A DNA stretch of 64,000 nucleotides, from NCBI GenBank assembly GCA_943908385.1, contig CALTTF010000002.1, forward strand, positions 1 through 64,000, read 5' to 3'. This document shows positions 37,036 to 47,349 of the stretch, piece after piece; the stretch's first letter is position 1; each line of letters starts with the position of its first letter. Source of the DNA: an uncultured Corynebacterium sp. (GTDB lineage Bacteria; Actinomycetota; Actinomycetes; Mycobacteriales; Mycobacteriaceae). The translations under genes were made by a program, and so were the position numbers. The notes below the pieces were generated by a model. The model was given only the letters and a program-made list of their open reading frames with translations, did no database searches and had not been told where the DNA came from.

Positions 37036-38573
37036 CGGTTCACCTCCACTTCCTGGCCGGAGGCCATCGCGATGGCGTTGAGCACGGCATACGCCTTGTG
37101 AAGGGTCTCGTCGGCCTCTGCTTGGGGCACGGAATCGCGCACGACGCCGGCGCCGGCCTGCACGGTAGCCACTCCCCCATGGACGTAGGCGGAGCGGATG
37201 ACGATGCACGTGTCGAAGTCGCCGTTGCCGCGTAGGTACCCCACCGCCCCGCCGTAGGAGCCGCGGCGGACGCCTTCGTGCTCGCGGAGGAGCTCGGTGG
37301 CGCGCAGCTTCGGGGCGCCCGTCAACGTGCCCATATTCATCGACGCGCGGTAGGCGTCGAGCGCGTCGAGGTCGGCGGCGAGGGTCGCGGTCACGCGGGA
37401 AACGAGGTGCATGACGCGCGAGTAGCGGTCGACCTGTAGCAACTCGCGGACTTGGCGGGTGCCGGGCTCAGCGACGCGTGCCATGTCGTTGCGCGCGAGG
37501 TCGACGAGCATCGTGTGCTCCGCGATCTCCTTCGCGTCGGTGCGCAGCTCGAGCTCCATGCGGGTATCCAACTCGTGCGTCGCGCCGCGCGGGCGGGTGC
37601 CGGCGATCGGGTACAGCTGCACTTCGCGGGAGGCGGCGTCGTACTTCAGGTTGGACTCGGGCGACGCGCCGAAGAGCTCGTACGGCTCGCCGCTGCGGTC
37701 GAGGCCGCGCACATAGAACATGTACGGCGACGGATTCGTCTCGCGCAGGCACTGGTACGCGGCGAACGCATCGGGACACTTCGCCGTGAACGCGCGCGCG
37801 GGCACCACTTGATAGATATCGCCGTTATAAATATCGCTCTTGAGTGTGTCCACGTCGGCGCGGAACGCGGCGTCGTCCATGCTCGTCTCCACGCGCAAAG
37901 GTCCTTGCGCGGAGGGAGGTCGGGGGGCGGGGTGCCCGGCGTCGTCGATAAGCGCGGCGAAGGTGCGCATTCGCTTATCGACGTCCCCTCTGCCCCCGTC
38001 TACTCCTGTCAGCCGCGCGGTGCTCGCGCGGTGGTCGATCGTGAGGACGATATCTGCGAGAATGAACTGGTAGTCGGGGTAGGTGTTGGTGCTCTCGGCG
38101 ACGTCCGGCAGCTCCTCGAATGTGGCGAGGTAGTCGAAGGCGAAACCGCCGACGAGCATGGGCAGCGTCGCGTGCTCGGTGTCCGTGTAGCCGGCGTCGA
38201 AGGCGAGCGCGCGCAGCACGTCCGCGGAACTCGGGGCCGTGAGGCGCTCACGCTCGTTGTCAGCGTCCACGGGCGGGAAGTGGAAGGTGCGCTCCCCTGT
38301 CGCGTACTTGCTGAGCTGGTCGTGGAGCCGGTCCGCGATCGCCTCCCCGTCCGGGCTGAGCACGTCGACCGTGACTTTCGGGCCGTTGCACGTGACACGC
38401 AGGGAGGCGCCGAGGACGGCGACCGACTGGAGGCCGGACTTCGTGGTGATGTCGGCGCTTTCGAGCAGCACCGCATCCGTCATGTCCGTTCCGCCGAGGC
38501 TGGCGAACAGGCTCGACGCGTCGGCGTGGTAGCGCACCTCGCGGTGCGTGACCTGCGGGCGGAACTCGCTCAC
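37032..38573 (-). CDS. trpE: Anthranilate synthase component I
   Basis: 513 residues with a GTG start preceded by AAAGGAGG. The chorismate-binding core includes NMGTLTGAPKLRATELL near residue 415. The N-terminal region LLESADITTK is where feedback inhibition by tryptophan acts in the family. It makes anthranilate from chorismate. It contains two copies of the 11-base word facing each other (37943 and 37973), 19 bases apart, which form an 11-base-pair inverted repeat. Confidence 0.97.
   Translation of the reverse strand: MSEFRPQVTHREVRYHADASSLFASLGGTDMTDAVLLESADITTKSGLQSVAVLGASLRVTCNGPKVTVDVLSPDGEAIADRLHDQLSKYATGERTFHFPPVDADNERERLTAPSSADVLRALAFDAGYTDTEHATLPMLVGGFAFDYLATFEELPDVAESTNTYPDYQFILADIVLTIDHRASTARLTGVDGGRGDVDKRMRTFAALIDDAGHPAPRPPSAQGPLRVETSMDDAAFRADVDTLKSDIYNGDIYQVVPARAFTAKCPDAFAAYQCLRETNPSPYMFYVRGLDRSGEPYELFGASPESNLKYDAASREVQLYPIAGTRPRGATHELDTRMELELRTDAKEIAEHTMLVDLARNDMARVAEPGTRQVRELLQVDRYSRVMHLVSRVTATLAADLDALDAYRASMNMGTLTGAPKLRATELLREHEGVRRGSYGGAVGYLRGNGDFDTCIVIRSAYVHGGVATVQAGAGVVRDSVPQAEADETLHKAYAVLNAIAMASGQEVEVNR
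37943..37983. repeat. Inverted pair of the 11-base word inside trpE
   Basis: CGTCGATAAGC, a 19-base spacer, then GCTTATCGACG. The two arms are perfectly complementary and could form a hairpin in RNA or single-stranded DNA. The two copies are read in different codon phases (Leu-Ile-Asp and Val-Asp-Lys). Confidence 0.75.
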
Positions 38574-38602
38574 GGCTGCGGCCTCCTTTCTGACATGAGA
38601 GA

Positions 38603-39034
38603 TTACCTGTCGTCCGCCTGGCGGGCGGCGTTTCGGAGCGCCCCGAGATCGACCTGCGGTGCTGGCGCGGCGTCGGCCCCGGCCTGGTTCTCCCTCGCCT
38701 CCGTGAAGAGCCGTGCCGCGCGTGCGCCCTGGTTACCCGCCGCCGCGACGGCAGCGACCGCGACGACAGCGAGGACGACGGGGACGGCCCACAGCCAACC
38801 GTTAGCGATGAATGCAAATGCGGAACCGAAGGCGAGAGCGAGGCCTCCGAGAATTAAATACGGCCCGGCGACCTTGTGCGCTTGGATCCAGATCTCCTCG
38901 TCCTTGCGCACCTCCGGCACGTGCAGCCCGACCACGTTGTTGCCGGGCAAACGTCCCAGGGCAGCGAGCACACCCGGGATCAGGAGCGCGAGCGCGAAGA
39001 CAATGAAGACGACACCGATAACCACACCAGTCAT
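38603..39034 (-). CDS. SdpI-like membrane protein in front of the trp operon
   Basis: 143 residues from the ATG at 39034. Three or four membrane segments: VVIGVVFIVFALALLIPGVL, then YLILGGLALAFGSAFAFIA and WAVPVVLAVVAVAAVAA. The segment NNVVGLHVPEVRKDEEIW matches SdpI/YhfL-type proteins. Role unknown; it is 29 bases upstream of trpE and probably heads the transcript. A transport or tryptophan-related role is only inference. Confidence 0.78.
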   Translation of the reverse strand: MTGVVIGVVFIVFALALLIPGVLAALGRLPGNNVVGLHVPEVRKDEEIWIQAHKVAGPYLILGGLALAFGSAFAFIANGWLWAVPVVLAVVAVAAVAAAGNQGARAARLFTEARENQAGADAAPAPQVDLGALRNAARQADDR

Positions 39035-39042
39035 AATTCTCG

Positions 39043-39048
39043 AGTCTA
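39043..39048 (-). promoter_or_regulatory. -10 element of the SdpI-like gene and trp operon
   Basis: TAGACT on the minus strand, eight bases before the ATG. If used, the whole SdpI-trpEGDCFBA message would be leaderless, leaving no room for a trp leader peptide. Confidence 0.45.
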
Positions 39049-39219
39049 CTTTCCGTGTGGTCCAGGGCACGTTATTGGGGGTCCTGGGGAAACGGCAGTT
39101 TCCATCTGGGAGGGGGTGTCGGCAAGAATAGTAATTAATAAGGTGCAATGCTGCCTTATTCATTTCCCGTAACTGACGCCTGACCGACCGAATCAGGCAC
39201 TCCGAGCAAGGGGTAAAAC

Positions 39220-40446
39220 ATGAACACCAAGACGATCACGAGGTCGCTGTTGTTCTGGATCGTCGTGGCCATCGTGCTCGGCATCAGCTGCAGCTTCTTC
39301 TTCCCTGAGTGGCTCGCCCGCATTTTCATCACGTTCAACGGGCTCTTCTCTAACTTCCTGGGCTTCTTCGTCCCGGTCCTCATCTTCGCGCTGATCACTC
39401 CCGCGATCGCCGGCCTCGGCCGCGGCGCGGGCAAGTGGCTGGGCATCACCGCCGGCATCGCCTACGGTTCGACCATCATCTCCGGTCTGATCGCCTGGGC
39501 CCTGTCCACGGCGCTGTACCCGTGGCTGCTCGGCGACCAGAGCCTCGACACAAATGTTGAGGATGTGGAAGCCGGCGGCCTCTCCCCCTTCTTCGAGGTG
39601 GAGATCCCCGCCCCGTTCGAGGTGATGACCGCGCTCGTGCTCGCCTTCTGCCTCGGCCTGGCCATGACCGCCGTGAAATCCGAGACCATGTACAAAGTCG
39701 CCACGGAGCTCGAAGGCGCAATCATGAAGGTGGTCACCTCCTTCGTGATCCCCCTGCTTCCGCTGTTCATTTTCGGCATCTTCCTCAACCTCGGCATGAA
39801 CGAGAACATGGGTGCCACCATGGCGGCATTCGGCAAGGTGCTGCTGCTTTCCGTGCTCATGACGATCGTGCTGCTCGTCGTCCAGTACCTCATCGCTGGT
39901 GCCGTCGCGGGCGTCAACCCGTTCACAGCCCTGCGCAATATGCTTCCGGCCTACTTCACCGCCCTGGGCACCTCGTCGTCCGCAGCGTCGATTCCGGTGA
40001 CGCTGCGTTCCACGCTGAACAACAAGGTCGACGAGAATGTCGCCGGCTTCGTCGTTCCGCTGTGTGCGACGATCCACCTGTCCGGCTCGATGATGAAGAT
40101 CGGCCTGTACGCCTTCGCCGTCATCTACATGGGCGGGCTCGATGTGTCGCCGGGGCTGTCCCTCGGCTTCATTCTCCTGCTGGGCATCATGATGATCGCC
40201 GCCCCGGGCGTTCCCGGCGGCGCCATCATGGCGGCGACCGGCCTGCTCGCTTCCATGCTCGGCTTCAACGACGAGATGGTCGCCCTCATGATCGCGGCCT
40301 ACATCGTCGTCGACTCCTTCGGCACCGCGGCCAACGTCACGGGCGACGGCGCGATCGCGCTCGTGCTCAACCGCTTCGCGTCGGGCAAGATCGAAGGCCA
40401 CAAAGACGACGAGAGCAAGGAGCTTGACGACGCCACCGTGGCGTAG
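39220..40446 (+). CDS. Dicarboxylate/amino acid:cation symporter
   Basis: 408 residues with about eight membrane segments and two re-entrant loops. The family hallmarks are the serine-rich loop TALGTSSSAASIPVTL and the later VDSFGTAANVTGDGAIALVLNR, in which the NVTGD motif binds substrate and cation. Substrate may be a dicarboxylate, glutamate or serine/threonine; I cannot choose. It is divergent from the SdpI-trp unit with a 185-base spacer. It ends at a hairpin that contains a parS site. Confidence 0.88.
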   Translation: MNTKTITRSLLFWIVVAIVLGISCSFFFPEWLARIFITFNGLFSNFLGFFVPVLIFALITPAIAGLGRGAGKWLGITAGIAYGSTIISGLIAWALSTALYPWLLGDQSLDTNVEDVEAGGLSPFFEVEIPAPFEVMTALVLAFCLGLAMTAVKSETMYKVATELEGAIMKVVTSFVIPLLPLFIFGIFLNLGMNENMGATMAAFGKVLLLSVLMTIVLLVVQYLIAGAVAGVNPFTALRNMLPAYFTALGTSSSAASIPVTLRSTLNNKVDENVAGFVVPLCATIHLSGSMMKIGLYAFAVIYMGGLDVSPGLSLGFILLLGIMMIAAPGVPGGAIMAATGLLASMLGFNDEMVALMIAAYIVVDSFGTAANVTGDGAIALVLNRFASGKIEGHKDDESKELDDATVA

Positions 40447-40465
40447 TTCTTCCAGCCTCTCCCCT

Positions 40466-40516
40466 AGGGGCCCATGTTTCACGTGAAACATGGGCTCCTT
40501 CTTTTGGTTTTCTCGT
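40466..40516 (+). terminator. Terminator hairpin containing parS
   Basis: The arms AGGGGCCCATGTTTCAC and GTGAAACATGGGCTCCT pair over 17 positions with one G-T wobble. They are followed by a T-rich tract (CTTCTTTTGGTTTTC). It sits 20 bases after the symporter stop codon. Confidence 0.65.
40475..40490. promoter_or_regulatory. parS site 2 (ParB binding), intergenic
   Basis: TGTTTCACGTGAAACA, perfect. The palindrome extends to 26 perfect bases (40470-40495) and forms the stem of the symporter terminator. Confidence 0.95.
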
Positions 40517-40542
40517 GTCTCTACAAGCTTTCTCGGCAGCGC

Positions 40543-40548
40543 TATCAT
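40543..40548 (+). promoter_or_regulatory. -10 element of the DUF5129 gene (leaderless)
   Basis: TATCAT, six bases before the ATG at 40555. Confidence 0.5.
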
Positions 40549-40554
40549 GTGTCC

Positions 40555-42000
40555 ATGAACGGTAAGCAGGTCTTGGCAACTATCGGCATCGCGGCGGCAC
40601 TGGCAGCCGGCGGAACTGCGGCGGGATACGCCATGACGGACATCCCGGACCCGACCCAGTTCGCGGTGGAACAGGGGGTTGCCCCGCAGGTGACCATCGA
40701 CGACCCCGACGACGTCCTCTCCCCCGACGACGAGGAGCGGATGATCAAAGACGCCGAGCGCCTGGACACCCCGGCCGTGGTGAAGGATCTGCACTACATG
40801 GTCTTCGCCACCAACCACGAGAATGTCTTCGACACCGTCGAGGAGTATGTCCGCGACACCTATCCGGAGATGATCGGCAACGCGGAGAACGAGGACAACC
40901 GCTTCGCCGACGGCACGATGATCATCGGTGTGGGGCTCGATCCCCGGCAGGCGTTCGGATACTACGGCGACGACGTTGCCGCGGAGCTGAAGGTCGACCA
41001 TGGCCAGCGCGACTCTGAGGTGCTGGACGCCATGAAGCCGGGCGTGAGCGACGGAAATATTCCCGCCGGACTCTTCGCCGCCGCCCGCACTGCGATGGAC
41101 ACTGACGCGGCCGCCAACTATTCGGTGGACAGCGCCGAGGACGACCGGGTCGGCGCGATGCTCGGCCTCGGCGGAGCCGGACTGGGTCTGGGCACCGCCG
41201 GTGCCGTCACCGGTTTCGGAATCACCAACAGCCGCCGGAAGAAGATCGCGCAAGCGCGTGAGGACTATCAGGCCATCACCTCGGAATACTCGACTCTGGC
41301 TGGTCGCCTCGACCAGATCGACATCCGCGCCAACTCCGTGTCGTCGGCCTTCGCCGACGCGGAGCTGCGCAAGCAGTGGGCCGAGGTGCGCGACACCTTC
41401 TTCGGCTACCACGACGCTGTCAGCGGCGCCGGCGGCATCGGCGATATCGATATCGACGATGACAAGGCGGCCTTGCGCAACCACAAGAAGCTCCGGCAGA
41501 CAGCCGAGTCCGTCGAGCACGTCTCCAACGCGGAGGACAACATCAACCGCCTCTTCGAGATCGAGCAGGGCGACGCCGCCAGCCGCCGCGCCGCGCTCAC
41601 CGATATCCGCGAGGACGTGATCATCGCCAAGCACAAGGTGAACGACTCCCAGCTGAAGGGCGACCTCGAAGAGCTCGGCCGCCGCATCGACCAGCTCGAC
41701 GCTAACCCCAGCTCCCCCACCTTCGTCGACGATTTCGTGCGCATCCTCGGCGACTACCGCCTGCTTCTCGATCAGGTGAAGAAACGCGAATTCTCCGACG
41801 TCAAGGAATACGAGCCCCTCCGCCGGCCCGCGATCTACGACAGCGGCTACAACTACTACGGCTATGTCCCCTTCGTCGTCATGGACAGCTGGCACGACAG
41901 CAATGTTCAAACACACGAGAGCTACAGCTCGTCTTCGGGTACGTCTGCTGGCGTCTCATCCTCCGGCTTCTCCGCCGCGGGAAGCTCCTCGTCGTTCTAG
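40555..42000 (+). CDS. DUF5129-like membrane protein with TPM-type domain
   Basis: 481 residues from the ATG at 40555 (a GTG at 40549 is possible). The N-terminus is a signal or anchor helix (ATIGIAAALAAGGTAAGYAM). An extracytoplasmic domain to about residue 195 resembles TPM_phosphatase domains. A second hydrophobic segment (MLGLGGAGLGLGTAGAVTGFGI) follows, then a long cytoplasmic helical region and a Ser/Gly-rich C-terminus (SSSSGTSAGVSSSGF), common in this family. Function unknown. Confidence 0.8.
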   Translation: MNGKQVLATIGIAAALAAGGTAAGYAMTDIPDPTQFAVEQGVAPQVTIDDPDDVLSPDDEERMIKDAERLDTPAVVKDLHYMVFATNHENVFDTVEEYVRDTYPEMIGNAENEDNRFADGTMIIGVGLDPRQAFGYYGDDVAAELKVDHGQRDSEVLDAMKPGVSDGNIPAGLFAAARTAMDTDAAANYSVDSAEDDRVGAMLGLGGAGLGLGTAGAVTGFGITNSRRKKIAQAREDYQAITSEYSTLAGRLDQIDIRANSVSSAFADAELRKQWAEVRDTFFGYHDAVSGAGGIGDIDIDDDKAALRNHKKLRQTAESVEHVSNAEDNINRLFEIEQGDAASRRAALTDIREDVIIAKHKVNDSQLKGDLEELGRRIDQLDANPSSPTFVDDFVRILGDYRLLLDQVKKREFSDVKEYEPLRRPAIYDSGYNYYGYVPFVVMDSWHDSNVQTHESYSSSSGTSAGVSSSGFSAAGSSSSF

Positions 42001-42008
42001 TTTCGGCC

Positions 42009-42014
42009 TAGAAT
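42009..42014 (+). promoter_or_regulatory. -10 element of flavodoxin-like gene 1 (leaderless)
   Basis: TAGAAT, six bases before the ATG at 42021. Confidence 0.5.
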
Positions 42015-42020
42015 CAAGTC

Positions 42021-42551
42021 ATGGTCTCCATCTTTTACGCCAGCTTCTACGGCTCCACTAAGCAATACGCGGACGCGCTCGCCGCACAGTTCGGCGTGAA
42101 CCCGCAGGAGATCAACGAGAACAGCGCATCGCTTATCGACGCCTCCACTGCCGACCCGATAGTCATCCTCGCTCCCATTCACGGCCCGTCCCACCCGGGG
42201 GTGAAGTTGATCAAAGAGCTGCCGGAGGACGTCGTGAAGCGCCGCCCCATCGCTCTCGCCACCGTCGGCATGACTCTCGAGCACGTCGCGTACGACCAGG
42301 ACCCGACCGGGCGGCTTCTGGGCGACCGGGCAGGTTACATCCACCGCTTCTACCTCCCCGGCCGCTTGTTCTACTCCGAGCTGAGCCGCAAGCACCGCAA
42401 CATCATGAAGGGCGTCGTGAGCGCAATGAAGATGTTGCGCAGCAGCGGCGAGAACGAGCGGATGATGATTGAGACCTACCGCAAAGATGTCGACCGCGTC
42501 GACCTGGGCAAGCTCGCGCCCGTCGCCGCGTGGGTGGGCAATAACACGTAG
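42021..42551 (+). CDS. Flavodoxin-domain protein 1
   Basis: 176 residues. The N-terminal phosphate loop IFYASFYGSTKQYADAL is of the flavodoxin/HemG type (T/S-x-T-G/S-x-T), and VILAPIHGPSHPGVKLIKEL matches the second flavin loop. It probably binds FMN; the redox role is unknown. It is a tandem paralogue of the next gene: both have YGSTKQYA, the SLIDAS/ELIDAS segment with the 11-base word, and a similar C-terminus (KDVDRVDLGKL). Confidence 0.82.
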   Translation: MVSIFYASFYGSTKQYADALAAQFGVNPQEINENSASLIDASTADPIVILAPIHGPSHPGVKLIKELPEDVVKRRPIALATVGMTLEHVAYDQDPTGRLLGDRAGYIHRFYLPGRLFYSELSRKHRNIMKGVVSAMKMLRSSGENERMMIETYRKDVDRVDLGKLAPVAAWVGNNT

Positions 42552-42571
42552 CCTGCGACGTGGATCAGAGC

Positions 42572-42577
42572 TAGCGT
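42572..42577 (+). promoter_or_regulatory. -10 element of flavodoxin-like gene 2 (leaderless)
   Basis: TAGCGT, six bases before the ATG at 42584. Confidence 0.42.
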
Positions 42578-42583
42578 GGAAGC

Positions 42584-43111
42584 ATGAGTACCACGATCTT
42601 CTACGCCACCCTGTACGGCTCGACCAAACAATACGCTGAAGCACTCGAAGACCGGCTTGGAGTCGAGGCCCACGAAATCGACGATAAGAGCGCAGAGCTT
42701 ATCGACGCCTCCTCTACCGACCCCATCGTCGTCTTCTCCCCCGTTCACGGCTCTTTCATCCGTGGAGCGAAGTTCCTGAATGAGCTCGGCGCGGATGTCG
42801 TCCAGAATCGCAAAGTGTGCCTCGCAGCAGTCGGCATGGCACTCGATGGCGTGAATGCGGAACTCGACCAGGCGGGCATTATCCTCGGCGATTTGGCCGA
42901 CCAGGTGAAGCGCGTGTACCTTCCCGGCCGCATCAATTACTCCGAACTCGAGCCTGAGCACCACGCCATCCTCGAGTCCCGCATCGACAAGTTGAAGGAG
43001 AAGGACGAACCGTCGGTGAACGAACAGATGCTGATCGACACCTTCGGCGAAGGAATTGACCGTGTCGATCTGAACCGGCTCGACGAGATCGTGGAGTGGC
43101 TGGAGGGCTAA
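42584..43111 (+). CDS. Flavodoxin-domain protein 2
   Basis: 175 residues, paralogue of the preceding gene. FMN loop IFYATLYGSTKQYAEAL, second loop VVFSPVHGSFIRGAKFLNEL. Both proteins fit the Flavodoxin_5 (HemG-like) family; heme synthesis is not implied because the usual partners are not nearby. The 11-base word at 42697 encodes Leu-Ile-Asp-Ala at the same place as in paralogue 1. Confidence 0.82.
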   Translation: MSTTIFYATLYGSTKQYAEALEDRLGVEAHEIDDKSAELIDASSTDPIVVFSPVHGSFIRGAKFLNELGADVVQNRKVCLAAVGMALDGVNAELDQAGIILGDLADQVKRVYLPGRINYSELEPEHHAILESRIDKLKEKDEPSVNEQMLIDTFGEGIDRVDLNRLDEIVEWLEG

Positions 43112-43131
43112 AGTCCACTCTCCCTCCCACG

Positions 43132-43147
43132 TGTTTCACGTGAAACT
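43132..43147. promoter_or_regulatory. parS site 3 (ParB binding), upstream of leuS
   Basis: TGTTTCACGTGAAACT, one mismatch from the perfect palindrome. It lies between the flavodoxin-like gene and leuS, upstream of the leuS promoter. Confidence 0.88.
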
Positions 43148-43190
43148 TTGCAAGTCCAGTCCAGGCGATGTGTTGGATGATATCGCCTAC

Positions 43191-43196
43191 TACACT
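43191..43196 (+). promoter_or_regulatory. -10 element of leuS (nearly leaderless)
   Basis: TACACT, eight bases before the ATG. This leaves no room for a T-box leader. Confidence 0.5.
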
Positions 43197-43204
43197 GGGT
43201 AACC

Positions 43205-46078
<2,874 letters not shown>

Positions 46079-46082
46079 AGGG

Positions 46083-46616
46083 ATGCGGGCACGGCAGCGC
46101 GTGACCCGGGGCGCGGCGACAGGCGCACTACTCGCCTACTCGGGCGTGGTCGTCGCGCTGACCATGCTGAAGCAATTCTTCCGCATCGGCTATCTGTGGG
46201 ATCCGGCGAAACAGCCCTTTGTCGGGCACTCGTTCATCCCCTTCCACGAGATTTTCACTGCGTCCTCGTGGTTCGCCCCGCTCTTCGGGTACGGCGGCAA
46301 CCTAGCGTTCTTCATCCCGATCGGGCTACTGCTCTACGTCATTGTCGGTCGGGTGAAATGGGCGACCATTGTCGGAGGCGGCTTCAGTCTGGCGATCGAG
46401 GCGACGCAATTCTTCGCTGGGCTGGGTTATACGGATGTTGACGATTTCATCATGAACACCCTCGGTGCCTTCGTCGGTGCGACGATCGCGCGGTGGTGCG
46501 GACCGAAGATGCACCGGGTGTGGGTCGGCTTGACGTTCGCGGCGGTGGCCGTGTTCATCGGTCTCGTTCTCGCAGGTGACAGTCTTGGCGACCCGAGCAA
46601 GGTGAAGCAGGTCTAA
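46083..46616 (+). CDS. VanZ family membrane protein
   Basis: 177 residues with four membrane segments. The VanZ core is NLAFFIPIGLLLYVI followed by SLAIEATQFFAGLGYTDVDDFIMNTLGAFVG, with the ExxQ and DxxDxxxN pattern typical of the family. VanZ confers low teicoplanin resistance in enterococci; its function here is unknown. It begins five bases after leuS. Confidence 0.85.
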   Translation: MRARQRVTRGAATGALLAYSGVVVALTMLKQFFRIGYLWDPAKQPFVGHSFIPFHEIFTASSWFAPLFGYGGNLAFFIPIGLLLYVIVGRVKWATIVGGGFSLAIEATQFFAGLGYTDVDDFIMNTLGAFVGATIARWCGPKMHRVWVGLTFAAVAVFIGLVLAGDSLGDPSKVKQV

Positions 46617-46624
46617 CGCGGATC

Positions 46625-46630
46625 TAGACT
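46625..46630 (+). promoter_or_regulatory. -10 element of the first DUF202 gene (leaderless)
   Basis: TAGACT, seven bases before the ATG at 46638. Confidence 0.48.
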
Positions 46631-46637
46631 GTGGGCT

Positions 46638-47000
46638 ATGAGCGATCGAGGCTGGTTCACCCGCACCGTGTTCCCCACCGGCACGGAACCCGACCCCCGC
46701 TTCACGCTCGCCAATGAGCGCACCTTCCTGGCCTGGACGCGCACGGCGCTGGCTTTTCTCGCGGGAGGCATCGCGCTGGAGGCATTCGCGTTTCCCGACT
46801 TCGACGAACGGTGGCGCGAGGTCGCGGCCATCACCCTGATTCTCGTCGGGATGGCCATCGCCGTCGGCTCGGCGGTGCGGTGGATCCGGATCGAGCGGGC
46901 GCTCCGCCACGAGCATCCGCTGCCGGCTCCCGCTATTGTGCCGGTGCTGGGTCTCGGGATCGGGATCGCCAGCATTATCGTCCTAGCCGCGTTGTTCTAG
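46638..47000 (+). CDS. YidH/DUF202 family membrane protein 1
   Basis: 120 residues with three membrane segments. The family signature LANERTFLAWTRTALAFLAGGIALEA is clear. Function of the family is unknown. It is followed after eight bases by a second member of the same family. Confidence 0.87.
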   Translation: MSDRGWFTRTVFPTGTEPDPRFTLANERTFLAWTRTALAFLAGGIALEAFAFPDFDERWREVAAITLILVGMAIAVGSAVRWIRIERALRHEHPLPAPAIVPVLGLGIGIASIIVLAALF

Positions 47001-47008
47001 GGACCCGC

Positions 47009-47338
47009 ATGGCGCGCACATCGATTCCCGTGGCAGATGCGGGACTGCAAGCAGAGCGGACAGCGCTGGCATGGACACGCACGGCACTGTCGATGATGAT
47101 CTGTTCACTGACTTTGCTGCGCTGGTCGGACAACTATTCGGCGCTGGTTTTCGGGGCGATCGGATTGCTGGCGGTGCTCTCGCTGGCGATTATCACGAGA
47201 AGTCGGGCGGGATACCGGGACGAGGCGTTGGGGCTGAGCGAAGAGCATGTGGCGGCCAACGCGTTCGGCGTCTTCGCTGTCACGGCCGGCATGACGGTGC
47301 TGGGCGGGCTGGGGCTCTATCTCGCGGTAGCCGGTTAG
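47009..47338 (+). CDS. DUF202 family membrane protein 2
   Basis: 109 residues from the ATG at 47009, with three membrane segments. It shares QAERTALAWTRTALSMM with the first member, so the two are paralogues that probably form a complex. It converges with the following gene (12-base gap). Confidence 0.85.
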   Translation: MARTSIPVADAGLQAERTALAWTRTALSMMICSLTLLRWSDNYSALVFGAIGLLAVLSLAIITRSRAGYRDEALGLSEEHVAANAFGVFAVTAGMTVLGGLGLYLAVAG

Positions 47339-47349
47339 TCTCGAGTCGA

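Noticed and set aside
39193..41916. 907-residue open frame on the minus strand opposite the symporter and DUF5129 genes
   Set aside because: Antisense shadow crossing the parS terminator; composition is artefactual.
43112..43204. T-box or attenuator leader upstream of leuS
   Set aside because: The -10 element leaves almost no leader, and the visible palindrome there is parS.
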